Assembly (NCBI GenBank): GCA_001657315.1
Contig: LYSV01000104.1
Coordinates: 1 to 37,405, forward strand
Length of the DNA: 37,405 bases
Reading direction: 5' to 3'
Source: Flammeovirgaceae bacterium BBD 1991-12
Lineage (GTDB): Bacteria > Bacteroidota > Bacteroidia > Cytophagales > Cyclobacteriaceae
Shown: one piece after another, positions 8,539 through 16,146 of the stretch
Position numbering within the stretch: position 1 is the stretch's first letter
Layout of the letters: each line of letters opens with the position of its first letter
Position numbers and translations under genes: made by a program
The notes under the pieces: model-generated
The model's database searches: none
What the model saw: only the letters and a program-made list of their open reading frames with translations
Told to the model about the DNA's origin: nothing

Positions 8539-8955
8539 ATGAAAAAGATCTTACCATTGTTATTCATATTACCTGTGACCTTGTCAGGTTGTCTTGTAGT
8601 GGTAGAGGAGGAGCCCGTTGTGGTCTATGACTACAGGAACGATTTCGTAGGCAGCTACAGTGTAGAGGAGTATAGTGAGACGTTCGATACTTGGGCAGAA
8701 TATTCCATAAGAATTGTTAGATCTGCAGGGTATCCACAGTCAGTGTACATCACGAACTTTTATGGCCTGGGGCTGGAGATCATAGCTGACGTAGAAGGCC
8801 GCCGGTTATACATTCCGGAGCAGGAGGTGAATGGTTATCACATTGAGGGTAGTGGCAGGCTGGTTGGAACTGAGCTGCGCATGGATTATTCGGTACATGA
8901 TCACTACGGCAGCCGCAACATCACGGACTTCTGCAGTACTGTGGCGTGGAGATAG
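8539..8955 (+). CDS. Hypothetical lipoprotein
   Basis: A 138-residue protein with a lipoprotein signal: MKKILPLLFILPVTLSGC, with lipobox LSGC at residues 15-18. The mature part begins with an acidic stretch (VVVEEEPVVVYDYRNDF) and continues as a beta-rich domain with GSYSVEEYSET and a late GSGRLVGTELRMDYSV segment. This resembles small Bacteroidota lipocalin-like or DUF-type lipoproteins that measure a difference between entity and solvent, but no family can be named. A hairpin at 8985-9016 follows the gene. Confidence 0.75.
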   Translation: MKKILPLLFILPVTLSGCLVVVEEEPVVVYDYRNDFVGSYSVEEYSETFDTWAEYSIRIVRSAGYPQSVYITNFYGLGLEIIADVEGRRLYIPEQEVNGYHIEGSGRLVGTELRMDYSVHDHYGSRNITDFCSTVAWR

Positions 8956-8984
8956 AATTGTTGTTGTTTTGAGGTTTAGTTTAG

Positions 8985-9016
8985 GAGAAGGCCGGCCCAC
9001 ATGAGCTGGCCTCTTC
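8985..9016. terminator. Hairpin terminator between convergent genes
   Basis: GAGAAGGCCGGC (8985-8996) can pair with GCTGGCCTCTTC (9005-9016) with one mismatch and two G-U pairs, leaving an 8-base loop. A short pyrimidine-rich tail follows. It lies 30 bp after the lipoprotein stop and before the convergent 3-hydroxyacyl-CoA dehydrogenase end, so it can serve both directions. Confidence 0.6.
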
Positions 9017-9083
9017 TTCGTTTGATAAAGTTTACCTGATTATGATGTTCTGAGTCGCGTGGCTCGAACAAGGTATTGCCCAG

Positions 9084-9971
9084 TTATTTGAAGCGGTCTG
9101 CCACGATCAGCTCTTTGGTGCCATGCCCCCACGCGTAAAAGCCATTACCGGATTTCACCCCTTTGTGCCCTGCTTCTACCATATTGACCAAAAGAGGACA
9201 GGGAGCGTATTTGGGATTTCCGAATCCGTTGTAAAGCACATTCAGAATCGAAAGGCAAACGTCCAGCCCGATGAAATCAGCCAGTTGGAGTGGACCCATA
9301 GGATGAGCCATGCCCAGCTTCATTACAGTATCAATTTCCTCTACACCGGCCACACCCTCATACAGTGAATAGATCGCTTCATTGATCATGGGCATGAGTA
9401 TCCTGTTGGCAATAAAGCCGGGATAATCGTTCACCTCTACCGGCACCTTACCCAGCTTTTTGGAAAGCTCCATAATGGTTTGGGTAACCTCATCCGTGGT
9501 ATTATACCCCCGGATCACCTCTATGAGCTTCATAACAGGTACCGGATTCATAAAATGCATACCAATAACTTTATCAGACCGGTTGGTGACAGCAGCGATC
9601 TTTGTAATGGAGATAGAAGAGGTGTTGGTAGCGAGTATAGTATCCGGGCCACAAACAGCATCCAGATCCTGAAAGATCTTCAATTTCAGATCAGTGTTCT
9701 CAGTGGCTGCCTCCACCACAAGATCTGCCGGGCCAACTCCCTCAGACAATGAGGTATAGGTGGTAATATTGCCAAGTGTGGTACTTTTGTCCTCTTCAGA
9801 AATGATCTCCTTTTTGATCTGACGATCCAGGTTTGCACCAATGGTTTTTATAGCCTTGTCCAGGGCTTCCTGAGCTATGTCGATCAATGATACGTTATAT
9901 CCATTCTGCGCAAAAACATGGGCTATGCCATTGCCCATGGTTCCGGATCCTATAACAGCAATATTTTTCAT
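9084..9971 (-). CDS. hbd: 3-hydroxybutyryl-CoA dehydrogenase
   Basis: A 295-residue NAD-dependent dehydrogenase that interconverts acetoacetyl-CoA and 3-hydroxybutyryl-CoA in fatty-acid or butyrate metabolism. The N-terminal Rossmann motif GSGTMGNGIAHVFAQNGY is at residues 7-24. The domain junction HFMNPVPVMKLIEVIRG carries the catalytic His, and the family signature continues with DYPGFIANRILMPMINEA. The C-terminal helical domain has GMAHPMGPLQLADFIGLD. The length is normal for the family. It is divergent from the CvfB-like gene, with compound short-period arrays in the shared spacer. Confidence 0.95.
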   Translation of the reverse strand: MKNIAVIGSGTMGNGIAHVFAQNGYNVSLIDIAQEALDKAIKTIGANLDRQIKKEIISEEDKSTTLGNITTYTSLSEGVGPADLVVEAATENTDLKLKIFQDLDAVCGPDTILATNTSSISITKIAAVTNRSDKVIGMHFMNPVPVMKLIEVIRGYNTTDEVTQTIMELSKKLGKVPVEVNDYPGFIANRILMPMINEAIYSLYEGVAGVEEIDTVMKLGMAHPMGPLQLADFIGLDVCLSILNVLYNGFGNPKYAPCPLLVNMVEAGHKGVKSGNGFYAWGHGTKELIVADRFK

Positions 9972-10014
9972 ATATGGTTTGGTTTGTTAAAGTCGCAAAT
10001 ATAGGTGAATGTAG

Positions 10015-10062
10015 GAAGTGTTGAAGTGTTAATGTGCTGAAGTGTTAGAGTGTTGAGGTGCT
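10015..10062. repeat. 8-bp period array, left copy (6 units)
   Basis: Six contiguous octamers: GAAGTGTT, GAAGTGTT, AATGTGCT, GAAGTGTT, AGAGTGTT, GAGGTGCT. They are the reverse complement type of the octamers at 11018-11145. The array lies in the promoter spacer between the divergent hbd and CvfB-like genes and abuts a heptamer array. Confidence 0.85.
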
Positions 10063-10069
10063 GCTTTAT

Positions 10070-10114
10070 ACTCAAGACTTACTACTCAATACTCATTACT
10101 AATCACTCAGTACT
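10070..10114. repeat. 7-bp period array, left copy (6 units plus ACT)
   Basis: Six contiguous heptamers all beginning ACT: ACTCAAG, ACTTACT, ACTCAAT, ACTCATT, ACTAATC, ACTCAGT, then a partial ACT. Bases 10074-10102 match 10961-10989 exactly in inverted orientation (29 bp). It ends 22 bp before the CvfB-like start codon. Confidence 0.88.
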
Positions 10115-10136
10115 GTATTTTGCCTAACTTCGCAAC

Positions 10137-10964
10137 ATGATGACCATTGGCAACTATTATGATCTGGAGGTGTTGAGGGAGGTGGAGTTTGGCATGTACC
10201 TGCAGTCTGATCTGGGAGATATTCTCATTCCACGCAAGTATATTCCTGAAGGAACCGTAGTAGGGGATAAAATTCACGTATTTCTGTACCGTGATTCAGA
10301 GGACCGGCTCATAGCCACCACACTTCATCCGGCAGGTGTCGTTGACCAGTTTGTCTCATTAACGGTTTCAGACGCCGGACCTCATGGGGCATTTATGTCA
10401 TGGGGCCTTGAAAAAGACCTGTTTGTGCCCAAAAAAGAGCAACCCGTGCCGTTCAAAAAGGAGAACAGGTATGTGGTACGCATCTGTCTGGACCACAGGA
10501 CAGACCGGCTGATAGGAGTTGGTAAGCTCAGGGCATTCCTGACCAAGCCTGATGCAACGGTCAAGGAAAATGATCAGGTGGATCTTCTGGTATACAGTAA
10601 AACAGACATGGGTTTTCTGGCAGTTATTGATCAAAAGTATTCCGGCCTCATCTATCACAATGACATATTCTCCGGCCTGTCAGTAGGAGATGCTCTTAAA
10701 GGGTATATCAAAAAAGTCAGAGATGACGGAAAAATCGACCTGACCCTGAACAGACCGGGCTTAGAGGCCATTTCTGACAACAAGCAGATCATCCTGAATA
10801 ATCTCATCATGAACAATGGCTTTCTGCCTCTGCATGACAGATCGGATCCAAATGAGATCTCCGATTCCCTGGGCATGAGCAAGAAGGCTTTCAAAAAGGC
10901 CGTTGGCGGTCTCCTGAAAGACGGCGCCATAGGACTTACTGATGAAGGGATAAAAAGTCTTTAG
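10137..10964 (+). CDS. CvfB-like S1 RNA-binding protein
   Basis: A 275-residue protein resembling the CvfB/YitL family: tandem S1-type OB folds followed by a winged-helix domain. The first S1-like segment contains MYLQSDLGDILIPRKYIPEG, the second GAFMSWGLEKDLFVPKKEQ and the third TDMGFLAVIDQKYSGLIYHN followed by GYIKKVRDDGKIDLTLNRPG. The C-terminal winged helix ends with AFKKAVGGLLKDGAIGLTDEGI. Family members bind RNA and affect virulence-factor or ribosome-related expression; the exact role is not established here. Two ATG codons are adjacent (10137 and 10140). The stop codon TAG at 10962-10964 lies within the right inverted repeat. Confidence 0.88.
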   Translation: MMTIGNYYDLEVLREVEFGMYLQSDLGDILIPRKYIPEGTVVGDKIHVFLYRDSEDRLIATTLHPAGVVDQFVSLTVSDAGPHGAFMSWGLEKDLFVPKKEQPVPFKKENRYVVRICLDHRTDRLIGVGKLRAFLTKPDATVKENDQVDLLVYSKTDMGFLAVIDQKYSGLIYHNDIFSGLSVGDALKGYIKKVRDDGKIDLTLNRPGLEAISDNKQIILNNLIMNNGFLPLHDRSDPNEISDSLGMSKKAFKKAVGGLLKDGAIGLTDEGIKSL

Positions 10965-11004
10965 TAATGAGTATTGAGTAGTAAGTCTTAAGTCGTAAGT
11001 ATAA
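10963..11004. repeat. 7-bp period array, right copy (6 units)
   Basis: Six contiguous heptamers beginning AGT: AGTAATG, AGTATTG, AGTAGTA, AGTCTTA, AGTCGTA, AGTATAA. This is the inverted counterpart of 10070-10114, with one extra heptamer unit. The first unit begins at the second base of the TAG stop of the CvfB-like gene. Confidence 0.88.
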
Positions 11005-11017
11005 AACAGCGTACTCT

Positions 11018-11145
11018 AACACTTCAACACTTCAACACTTCAACACTTCAGCACTTAAGCACCTTAGCACTTCAGCACCTTAACACCTTAGCACTTCAGC
11101 ACCTTAACACCTTAACACTTCAGCACATTAACACTTAAACACATA
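11018..11145. repeat. 8-bp period array, right copy (16 units)
   Basis: Sixteen contiguous octamers close to A(A/G)CAC(C/T)T(C/T), such as AACACTTC, AGCACCTT and AGCACTTC. The first four units are identical and later ones diverge at the same positions. It occupies the gap between the CvfB-like gene and the convergent lipoprotein gene ending at 11153. Confidence 0.9.
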
Positions 11146-11152
11146 CAGCTTT

Positions 11153-12298
11153 TCAATACTTTGCATAAAACCGGTTGATCGCTCCTGTTAGCTGATCGTA
11201 AATAGGCCTTGTGAACTCGATGAAAAGATTCTGAGGTGGAGGAGGGGAGGCCTCTTTGCTCTTGCAGATCTTTAGCTGCTCATCGGTGAGGGCTCTTTCA
11301 TCGCCATTGAAGGAGCCCCATCGTGAAAGCCATACATACTCACCGTTAAACTTTCGGTGGGTCAGCACGGCATTGGTGTTGCCATCGAATACCTGCATGC
11401 TGAAAAGCCCGTTGGAAACTACCTCCTTTTTATGAATGGTGACCTTTGCGTAGACGGTATTGTAGGCGTCTATCTTTGATCCGTCTTCCAGAGTAACGGT
11501 CCCTACCTTCACACTGTCCTTGCTCACAGATTCCGTATTGCGCTCTAACAATGTCTTTCCCACAACAAAGTCATCGAACTGCAGTCGCAGATAGTGGTCT
11601 ACAAAGGGTAGTTGTTCCTGCTCTGCTTCCAGGGGTGTGTAGAAGCGAACGAACTGGCTGCTTCTGAACCTTGTATGCAGGAATTCTTCGATCTTGTCCT
11701 GAAAAAAGCGAGCACTGAGATCATATCGTGTAGGTACGGGGATCTGCTCTATCACCACCTTGAGTGTAGCCCTGAATCTGGCTTCATCCAGCTTATTTTG
11801 TACGTCCTTGTAATTAGGGACGAAGGTTTGCACATCCTTGAAACGGTAAAAGGCTTGTTTGGCGTCTTCCCGGGTATCCCTGCTGAGCGCCAGCAGACCT
11901 GCCTCATAGCTCTCTTCAGCTGCCTTTTCCTTGAGCTCCGATACTTTGGTGTAATAGTTTTTGGGGTTGGCTACTACTCTCAGCGCTCCGGGAGATCTTC
12001 TTATCTCCTCATACATTCGATTGATCTGTTCATAATATCCCAGAGATTCCTTGAATTTGAAAGGACCATTGGCTGAAATGGCGTTCACCGCGTTTCTCTC
12101 CAACGTTTCAATAGCCAATGGGTAACTCTGTTTGAGTGTTTCGCGTGATCTTTTGTGTGTCGGGTTTTGCCGGAGGCGATTTACTGACTTTATTACTGCC
12201 TGATAGTAATCTCCCTGCTCAAAAGCCTTTTTGCCTGATGAACATGCCGAAAAAAATAAGATCAGCACAAAAAAAATAGCATAATAAAATCTGTTCAT
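11153..12298 (-). CDS. TPR-like outer-membrane lipoprotein, hypothetical
   Basis: A 381-residue lipoprotein. The signal MNRFYYAIFFVLILFFSAC has lipobox FSAC near residue 19, followed by SSGKKAFEQGDYYQAVIKSV, a tetratricopeptide-like helical pair. The first ~190 residues look helical (AGLLALSRDTREDAKQAFYRF), the rest beta-rich with a conserved aromatic ending (FIEFTRPIYDQLTGAINRFY). No enzymatic motif is visible. Such proteins occur widely in Cytophagales without an assigned role; an envelope assembly or scaffolding function is possible. A heptamer array separates it from the upstream GH31 gene on the same strand. Confidence 0.75.
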   Translation of the reverse strand: MNRFYYAIFFVLILFFSACSSGKKAFEQGDYYQAVIKSVNRLRQNPTHKRSRETLKQSYPLAIETLERNAVNAISANGPFKFKESLGYYEQINRMYEEIRRSPGALRVVANPKNYYTKVSELKEKAAEESYEAGLLALSRDTREDAKQAFYRFKDVQTFVPNYKDVQNKLDEARFRATLKVVIEQIPVPTRYDLSARFFQDKIEEFLHTRFRSSQFVRFYTPLEAEQEQLPFVDHYLRLQFDDFVVGKTLLERNTESVSKDSVKVGTVTLEDGSKIDAYNTVYAKVTIHKKEVVSNGLFSMQVFDGNTNAVLTHRKFNGEYVWLSRWGSFNGDERALTDEQLKICKSKEASPPPPQNLFIEFTRPIYDQLTGAINRFYAKY

Positions 12299-12348
12299 AT
12301 CAACGTTCTTTGATCATCAGACCACAAATAACATATTTGATGCCAAAT

Positions 12349-12439
12349 ATTCAAAGTTCAACGTTGAATGTTCAAAGTTCTGAGTTGAAAATCGAAAGTT
12401 CAGTGCTCCAACATTCAACACAGAACACAGAACCTGGAA
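12349..12439. repeat. 7-bp period array (13 units)
   Basis: Thirteen contiguous degenerate heptamers, including ATTCAAA, GTTCAAC, GTTGAAT, GTTCAAA, GTTCTGA, GTTGAAA, ATCGAAA, GTTCAGT, CATTCAA and CACAGAA twice. They fill almost all of the gap between the GH31 stop (12446) and the start of the downstream lipoprotein gene (12298). The unit differs from the heptamers near the CvfB-like gene. Confidence 0.82.
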
Positions 12440-12445
12440 TATCTA

Positions 12446-14851
12446 TTATTCCCAGCTGATCTCTACAGGATCATTTGTGTATTCCAATTCAAGATAAGGC
12501 AGATTCTCCAGTTTAAAATCACCGCCGGGAACACCCACGGGATCGAAATTGGAAATGGGAGCAATGTACCGGTAATCTTCAGACCTGAGATTTTCCTTTT
12601 TTGCATTTACAGAAGGTTTCAGCCCGTCAAATCCATGAAAACAGACTTTGACTGTCCTAAAACGGGACTTGAAATTCCCGTCTGCCTTGCCTATCTCTAA
12701 AATTGACTTTTTAGGTTGGTAACGGAAGGTGCGTCTGTGGTACTCATCCTGTTCGTACTTATAGGTTTCGCCATCATCTTCATAGTAAAGGAATTCATTT
12801 TCTTCATTACCTTTCCACACATGTATTTCCAGCACAGTGCCGAGGTTTTTGGTGTTTTCCTTCACTTCCGGTGCCACAGGTATGATCGCTGATGCCCTGA
12901 TGTACAGTGGAATGGTTTCTATGGAGCACTCCACCATCATTTCCTGACCGCCAGAGAACTTCTGATCTGTAAAGAGGTCATACCATTCTCCCTCTGGCAG
13001 ATGCACCTTGGTAAACTGCCTGTCACTTTCTACAGGAGCTACCATAATGGACGGACCAAAAAGATACTGGTGCTGATACAATTGATCATATACCCATGAC
13101 TCGTGCGGATGGTAAATGGCGAGGCTTCTGGCTACCGGCATTCCCGTCTGCACAGCCTCGTAAAAGACAGAATAGAGATAGGGCATGAGCTTGTAGCGCA
13201 GCGTGATGAAATTTCGTGAGATCTCCTCAACTTCCTCTCCATAGGACCATGGTTCGGAATCCCGGCTGTTTACCATGCTGTGACCCCGGAAAAACGGGGA
13301 AAATGCTCCCACCTGTATCCACCGGGCAAACAGATGTTCACTGGCATTGCCTACAAATCCGCCAATGTCGTAACCTGTAAAGGCCAGGCCGGTAAGCCCC
13401 ATGCTGTTGATCAATCTGATGCCCAGCATCATATGTTCATCGTTGGCCACGTTGTCACCCGTCCATACTGCGGCATAGCGTTGTATACCTGAGAAGGCAG
13501 CCCGGGTCAGATTGAACGGCCTTTTCCCCTTAAGTAACGCTTTGGTGCCTTCAAATGTGCTCCGTGACATCTGCATGCCATACACGTTCCGGGCTTTACG
13601 TGTGGATGCCTTCTGGCCTTCGAAATTAAACTCCATCAGCTCGGGCAGCGTATTTCCCCAGGTAGCGATCTCGTTCATGTCATTCCAGTATCCTTCAATG
13701 TCCATATTCACGTAGGTCTGGAGGTTTTCCTTCCACCATTCCCGGGCCCTGGGGTCTGTGAAATCAGGAAAATGACACCATCCCGGCCATACTTCCCCGG
13801 AGTACGGTGTACCGTCAGGGTATTTGACAAATATGTCCTTTTCTTTCCCGGACTCATAGGGAACATAACCGTCTTCTGTCTTAATGCCCGGATCGCACAT
13901 TACTACTACATGAAAACCCTGCTTTCTGAGTTCCTTGATCATACCCTCAGGGTCCTTGAAGTGGTCCTTGTCCCACGTGAAGATCTTGAACTCGTCCATG
14001 TAGTGAATATCCAGCACTATAGCATCAGCCGGGATGTTCTTTTCCTGAAAGGTTCGGGCCAGACTGAGTACCTCCTTGTCCGGATAGTAGCTGTACCGGC
14101 ACTGCTGATAGCCGATACTCCACAGCGGAGGCAGCTCCATACGCCCGGTCAGCTGAGTGTACGCCTGGATGATCCCGGCCACCGAATCATCATGGATGAA
14201 ATAATAATTCATGTCACCTGCATCGGCGGAGAAGCTGGCGAACCGGTCATTGGATGCTCCAAAATTGAAATGGGTCTTGTGACTATTGTCCAGAAAGATA
14301 CCATAGGCTCTATCGGCATGAATTCCCATGTAAAAAGGCATAGAGCAGTATAGCGGATCAGTACCATCCCAGTAGGCATACTGATCCGTATTCCAGTTCT
14401 GGTATCCTCTGCCCTTTCGGTCGAGCGGACCTGTTTTTTCGCCAAGGCCGATGAAACGCTCGCCTTCCTGTATCCTTTTGTAGGTAGTTACCTGATCACC
14501 GATCCACGAAGTGCCGAATGCAGCATCATCTTCGTTCACTACTTTCCCATCATTGTTGTGGAAGCGGAATCGAACCGGCGACTTCGCCACCTGTAGCCTG
14601 ATCTTTTTTGTTTTGATCCAAAGCTCGGTTTTGTAATCTTCCAGCTCAAAAATACCGCCGGGCGTATCAACTACCGCATAGGAAAAGTTGTCGAATTCAT
14701 TTTGTGTAATATGTATCCTTATGATCCGATCATCATACACCACGATCTTAAAATGGCCATTGGAGGTATCTCCCTCAACGCCCTGAGCTGTGGTCCGGTA
14801 GTTTAGCAGGTCTCCGATACTTTGATTCAACCTTGTGTTGGTACTGTTCAT
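12446..14851 (-). CDS. GH31 family glycosidase (alpha-glucosidase-like)
   Basis: About 801 residues from the ATG at 14851. The frame is open to a TTG at 14893, but MNSTNTRLNQSIGD is preferred, with an AGAG-type site upstream. It has the three-part plan of GH31: an N-terminal beta domain (FIGLGEKTGPLDRKG), a catalytic TIM barrel with AIVLDIHYMDEFKIFTWD, the nucleophile in YWNDMNE (about residue 388), the WTGDN and RWIQVGAFSPFFRGHS blocks, and a C-terminal beta domain with a DUF5110-like segment (FLYYEDDGETYKYEQDEYH). GH31 enzymes release alpha-glucose or alpha-xylose from non-reducing ends; substrate cannot be read from the sequence. No signal peptide is seen, so it is probably cytoplasmic. 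It is divergent from the alginate regulator and not an expected alginate enzyme. Confidence 0.92.
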   Translation of the reverse strand: MNSTNTRLNQSIGDLLNYRTTAQGVEGDTSNGHFKIVVYDDRIIRIHITQNEFDNFSYAVVDTPGGIFELEDYKTELWIKTKKIRLQVAKSPVRFRFHNNDGKVVNEDDAAFGTSWIGDQVTTYKRIQEGERFIGLGEKTGPLDRKGRGYQNWNTDQYAYWDGTDPLYCSMPFYMGIHADRAYGIFLDNSHKTHFNFGASNDRFASFSADAGDMNYYFIHDDSVAGIIQAYTQLTGRMELPPLWSIGYQQCRYSYYPDKEVLSLARTFQEKNIPADAIVLDIHYMDEFKIFTWDKDHFKDPEGMIKELRKQGFHVVVMCDPGIKTEDGYVPYESGKEKDIFVKYPDGTPYSGEVWPGWCHFPDFTDPRAREWWKENLQTYVNMDIEGYWNDMNEIATWGNTLPELMEFNFEGQKASTRKARNVYGMQMSRSTFEGTKALLKGKRPFNLTRAAFSGIQRYAAVWTGDNVANDEHMMLGIRLINSMGLTGLAFTGYDIGGFVGNASEHLFARWIQVGAFSPFFRGHSMVNSRDSEPWSYGEEVEEISRNFITLRYKLMPYLYSVFYEAVQTGMPVARSLAIYHPHESWVYDQLYQHQYLFGPSIMVAPVESDRQFTKVHLPEGEWYDLFTDQKFSGGQEMMVECSIETIPLYIRASAIIPVAPEVKENTKNLGTVLEIHVWKGNEENEFLYYEDDGETYKYEQDEYHRRTFRYQPKKSILEIGKADGNFKSRFRTVKVCFHGFDGLKPSVNAKKENLRSEDYRYIAPISNFDPVGVPGGDFKLENLPYLELEYTNDPVEISWE

Positions 14852-14956
14852 TCTATGGATCTCTTGTATGTTATGAAGTGTGATACTCACCAATGCGAAG
14901 CGTTAAAATTAACCATATTCTTAACTAGTGAAAGTTGGGCACTTCTAAAAAAATTA

Positions 14957-14970
14957 TGTAAACGATTGCG
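14957..14970. promoter_or_regulatory. LacI/GalR-family operator-like site 1
   Basis: TGTAAACGATTGCG fits the general LacI-family operator pattern TGNAANCGNTTNCA at all but the last base. It lies 106 bp upstream of the GH31 start codon. No LacI-family gene is in the window, so any regulator would act from elsewhere. Confidence 0.5.
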
Positions 14971-15036
14971 TAACGTGCAAGAGGGTGAAATAAAGGAACA
15001 TCAAACCTGCCTGAGAATAACTGTTTTGTAGAAAAG

Positions 15037-15050
15037 CGTCCGTTCGGACG
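15037..15050. other. Short GC-rich hairpin
   Basis: CGTCCG and CGGACG flank a TT spacer, forming a compact palindrome within the divergent spacer. It could be an operator or a hairpin in a leader RNA; no T-tract follows. Confidence 0.3.
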
Positions 15051-15300
15051 TTCCATGTACGATCATGAGCCAAATTCTTCTGAGATCATACCAGAATGAT
15101 CCGAACAGAAGATCATATATGTGTGACGGATGTTGGCTCTAATTGAAGAAACAAGACAAACAAAAAACTGACAAAAATCATAAACTGCTGAAAAACAATA
15201 TATCACCCCTCAAAAACGGCTTTAAATAGTCTTACTAGCACTTTGGATTTATTTTATTCTCGTTTACCAGGAAAAACTGATGGTTTGTCCCGAGGTAGGC

Positions 15301-15314
15301 TGCAACCGTTTGCA
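15301..15314. promoter_or_regulatory. LacI/GalR-family operator-like site 2
   Basis: TGCAACCGTTTGCA matches the LacI-family consensus TGNAANCGNTTNCA at every fixed position. It lies 81 bp upstream of the FadR-type regulator start and about 340 bp from the first such site, a distance compatible with looping. Confidence 0.6.
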
Positions 15315-15360
15315 AAAATATTTTGTGAAAAATTGGATATTGTCATAAACCTTATTAAAT

Positions 15361-15379
15361 TGGTCGACCAGTTACTGGT
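15361..15379. promoter_or_regulatory. Overlapping FadR/GntR-type palindromes, likely autoregulatory operator
   Basis: TGGTCGACCA (15361-15370) is a perfect palindrome, and ACCAGTTACTGGT (15367-15379) is a second perfect palindrome overlapping it. FadR-subfamily regulators typically bind TGGT-N-ACCA elements. The site ends 15 bp before the start codon of the FadR-family gene, a position suited to autorepression. Confidence 0.65.
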
Positions 15380-15394
15380 TGATTAATTTGTACT

Positions 15395-16117
15395 ATGTCA
15401 AAAGAATTATTGAACAGCTTCAGTGAGATCGTGATCGAAAGACCGGTGGACAAGATCATTCAGCAGATCAGAGAGCTTATCTCTTCCGGACAGTTGAAGC
15501 CTGGCGACAAACTTCCTTCTGAGCGCATGCTGAGCGAACGATTTGGTATAGGCCGCACCAATGTCAGAGATGCCATCAAAAAACTTGAGTTTTACGGGAT
15601 ACTAAAGACCCTGCCACAAAGTGGAACAGTGGTAGCAGGCTTTGGTATAGTGGCATTGGAAGGGTTGATCACAGATGTACTACAACTTGAAGGAAATGAT
15701 TTCCAATCACTGGTAGAAACCCGTGTGCTGCTGGAAAGTAATTCAGCCAAACTGGCGGCGCAGCGGAGAACGGATGATGATATTGTATCGATCTCCAAAG
15801 CCTTAAATGCCTTTGAGGCTGCAGTACAGGAAGGAAAGCCAGCAGTGGAGGAGGATCTGCTGTTCCACCTTGAAATTGCTGAAGCCAGTAAAAATTCTGT
15901 ATTGAAGTCACTAATGCTCATCGTAACCCCGGATATCCTTACCTATTTCAAGGAAAATGATGTCTGTGGGGGAGACCGGCCAAGACTGGCCCTTGAGGAG
16001 CATCATACTATACTCAATTATATTATCGAACAGGATGCCGTAAATGCCGAGTTATCCATGCGGGGCCATTTGAACGACCTTCTCAACTTTTACGGTAACC
16101 CTACTACTAGCCAATAA
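15395..16117 (+). CDS. FadR-subfamily GntR transcriptional regulator of the alginate locus
   Basis: A 240-residue regulator. The N-terminal winged helix-turn-helix spans residues ~15-80 with GDKLPSERMLSERFGIGRTN and the wing TLPQSGTVVAGFG. The C-terminal FCD effector domain spans ~90-230 and retains the usual metal-site residues: an Asp and His in EEDLLFHLEIAEAS, His in EEHHTILNYI and His in MRGHLNDLL. FCD proteins bind small carboxylic acids, so 2-keto-3-deoxygluconate or an unsaturated uronate is a plausible ligand; this is inference from the downstream genes. A palindromic operator lies just before the start, and an intrinsic terminator at 16147-16177 separates it from susC. Confidence 0.9.
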   Translation: MSKELLNSFSEIVIERPVDKIIQQIRELISSGQLKPGDKLPSERMLSERFGIGRTNVRDAIKKLEFYGILKTLPQSGTVVAGFGIVALEGLITDVLQLEGNDFQSLVETRVLLESNSAKLAAQRRTDDDIVSISKALNAFEAAVQEGKPAVEEDLLFHLEIAEASKNSVLKSLMLIVTPDILTYFKENDVCGGDRPRLALEEHHTILNYIIEQDAVNAELSMRGHLNDLLNFYGNPTTSQ

Positions 16118-16146
16118 ATGCCTATGGAAAGAAAAAAGAAAAAATA

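Larger units (their letters stand above)
14852..15394. promoter_or_regulatory. Divergent control region between GH31 and FadR-type regulator
   Basis: A 543-bp gap with no plausible gene. It holds two LacI-type operator matches (14957-14970 and 15301-15314), a short hairpin at 15037-15050 and overlapping FadR/GntR-type palindromes at 15361-15379 just before the regulator start. The middle part is A-rich. It probably carries promoters for both directions, but I could not place a convincing Bacteroidota -33/-7 pair. Confidence 0.6.

Noticed and set aside
10015-11145. CRISPR array
   Set aside because: The repeat period is 7-8 bp with no spacers of 25-40 bp and no cas genes; these are short-period tandem arrays.
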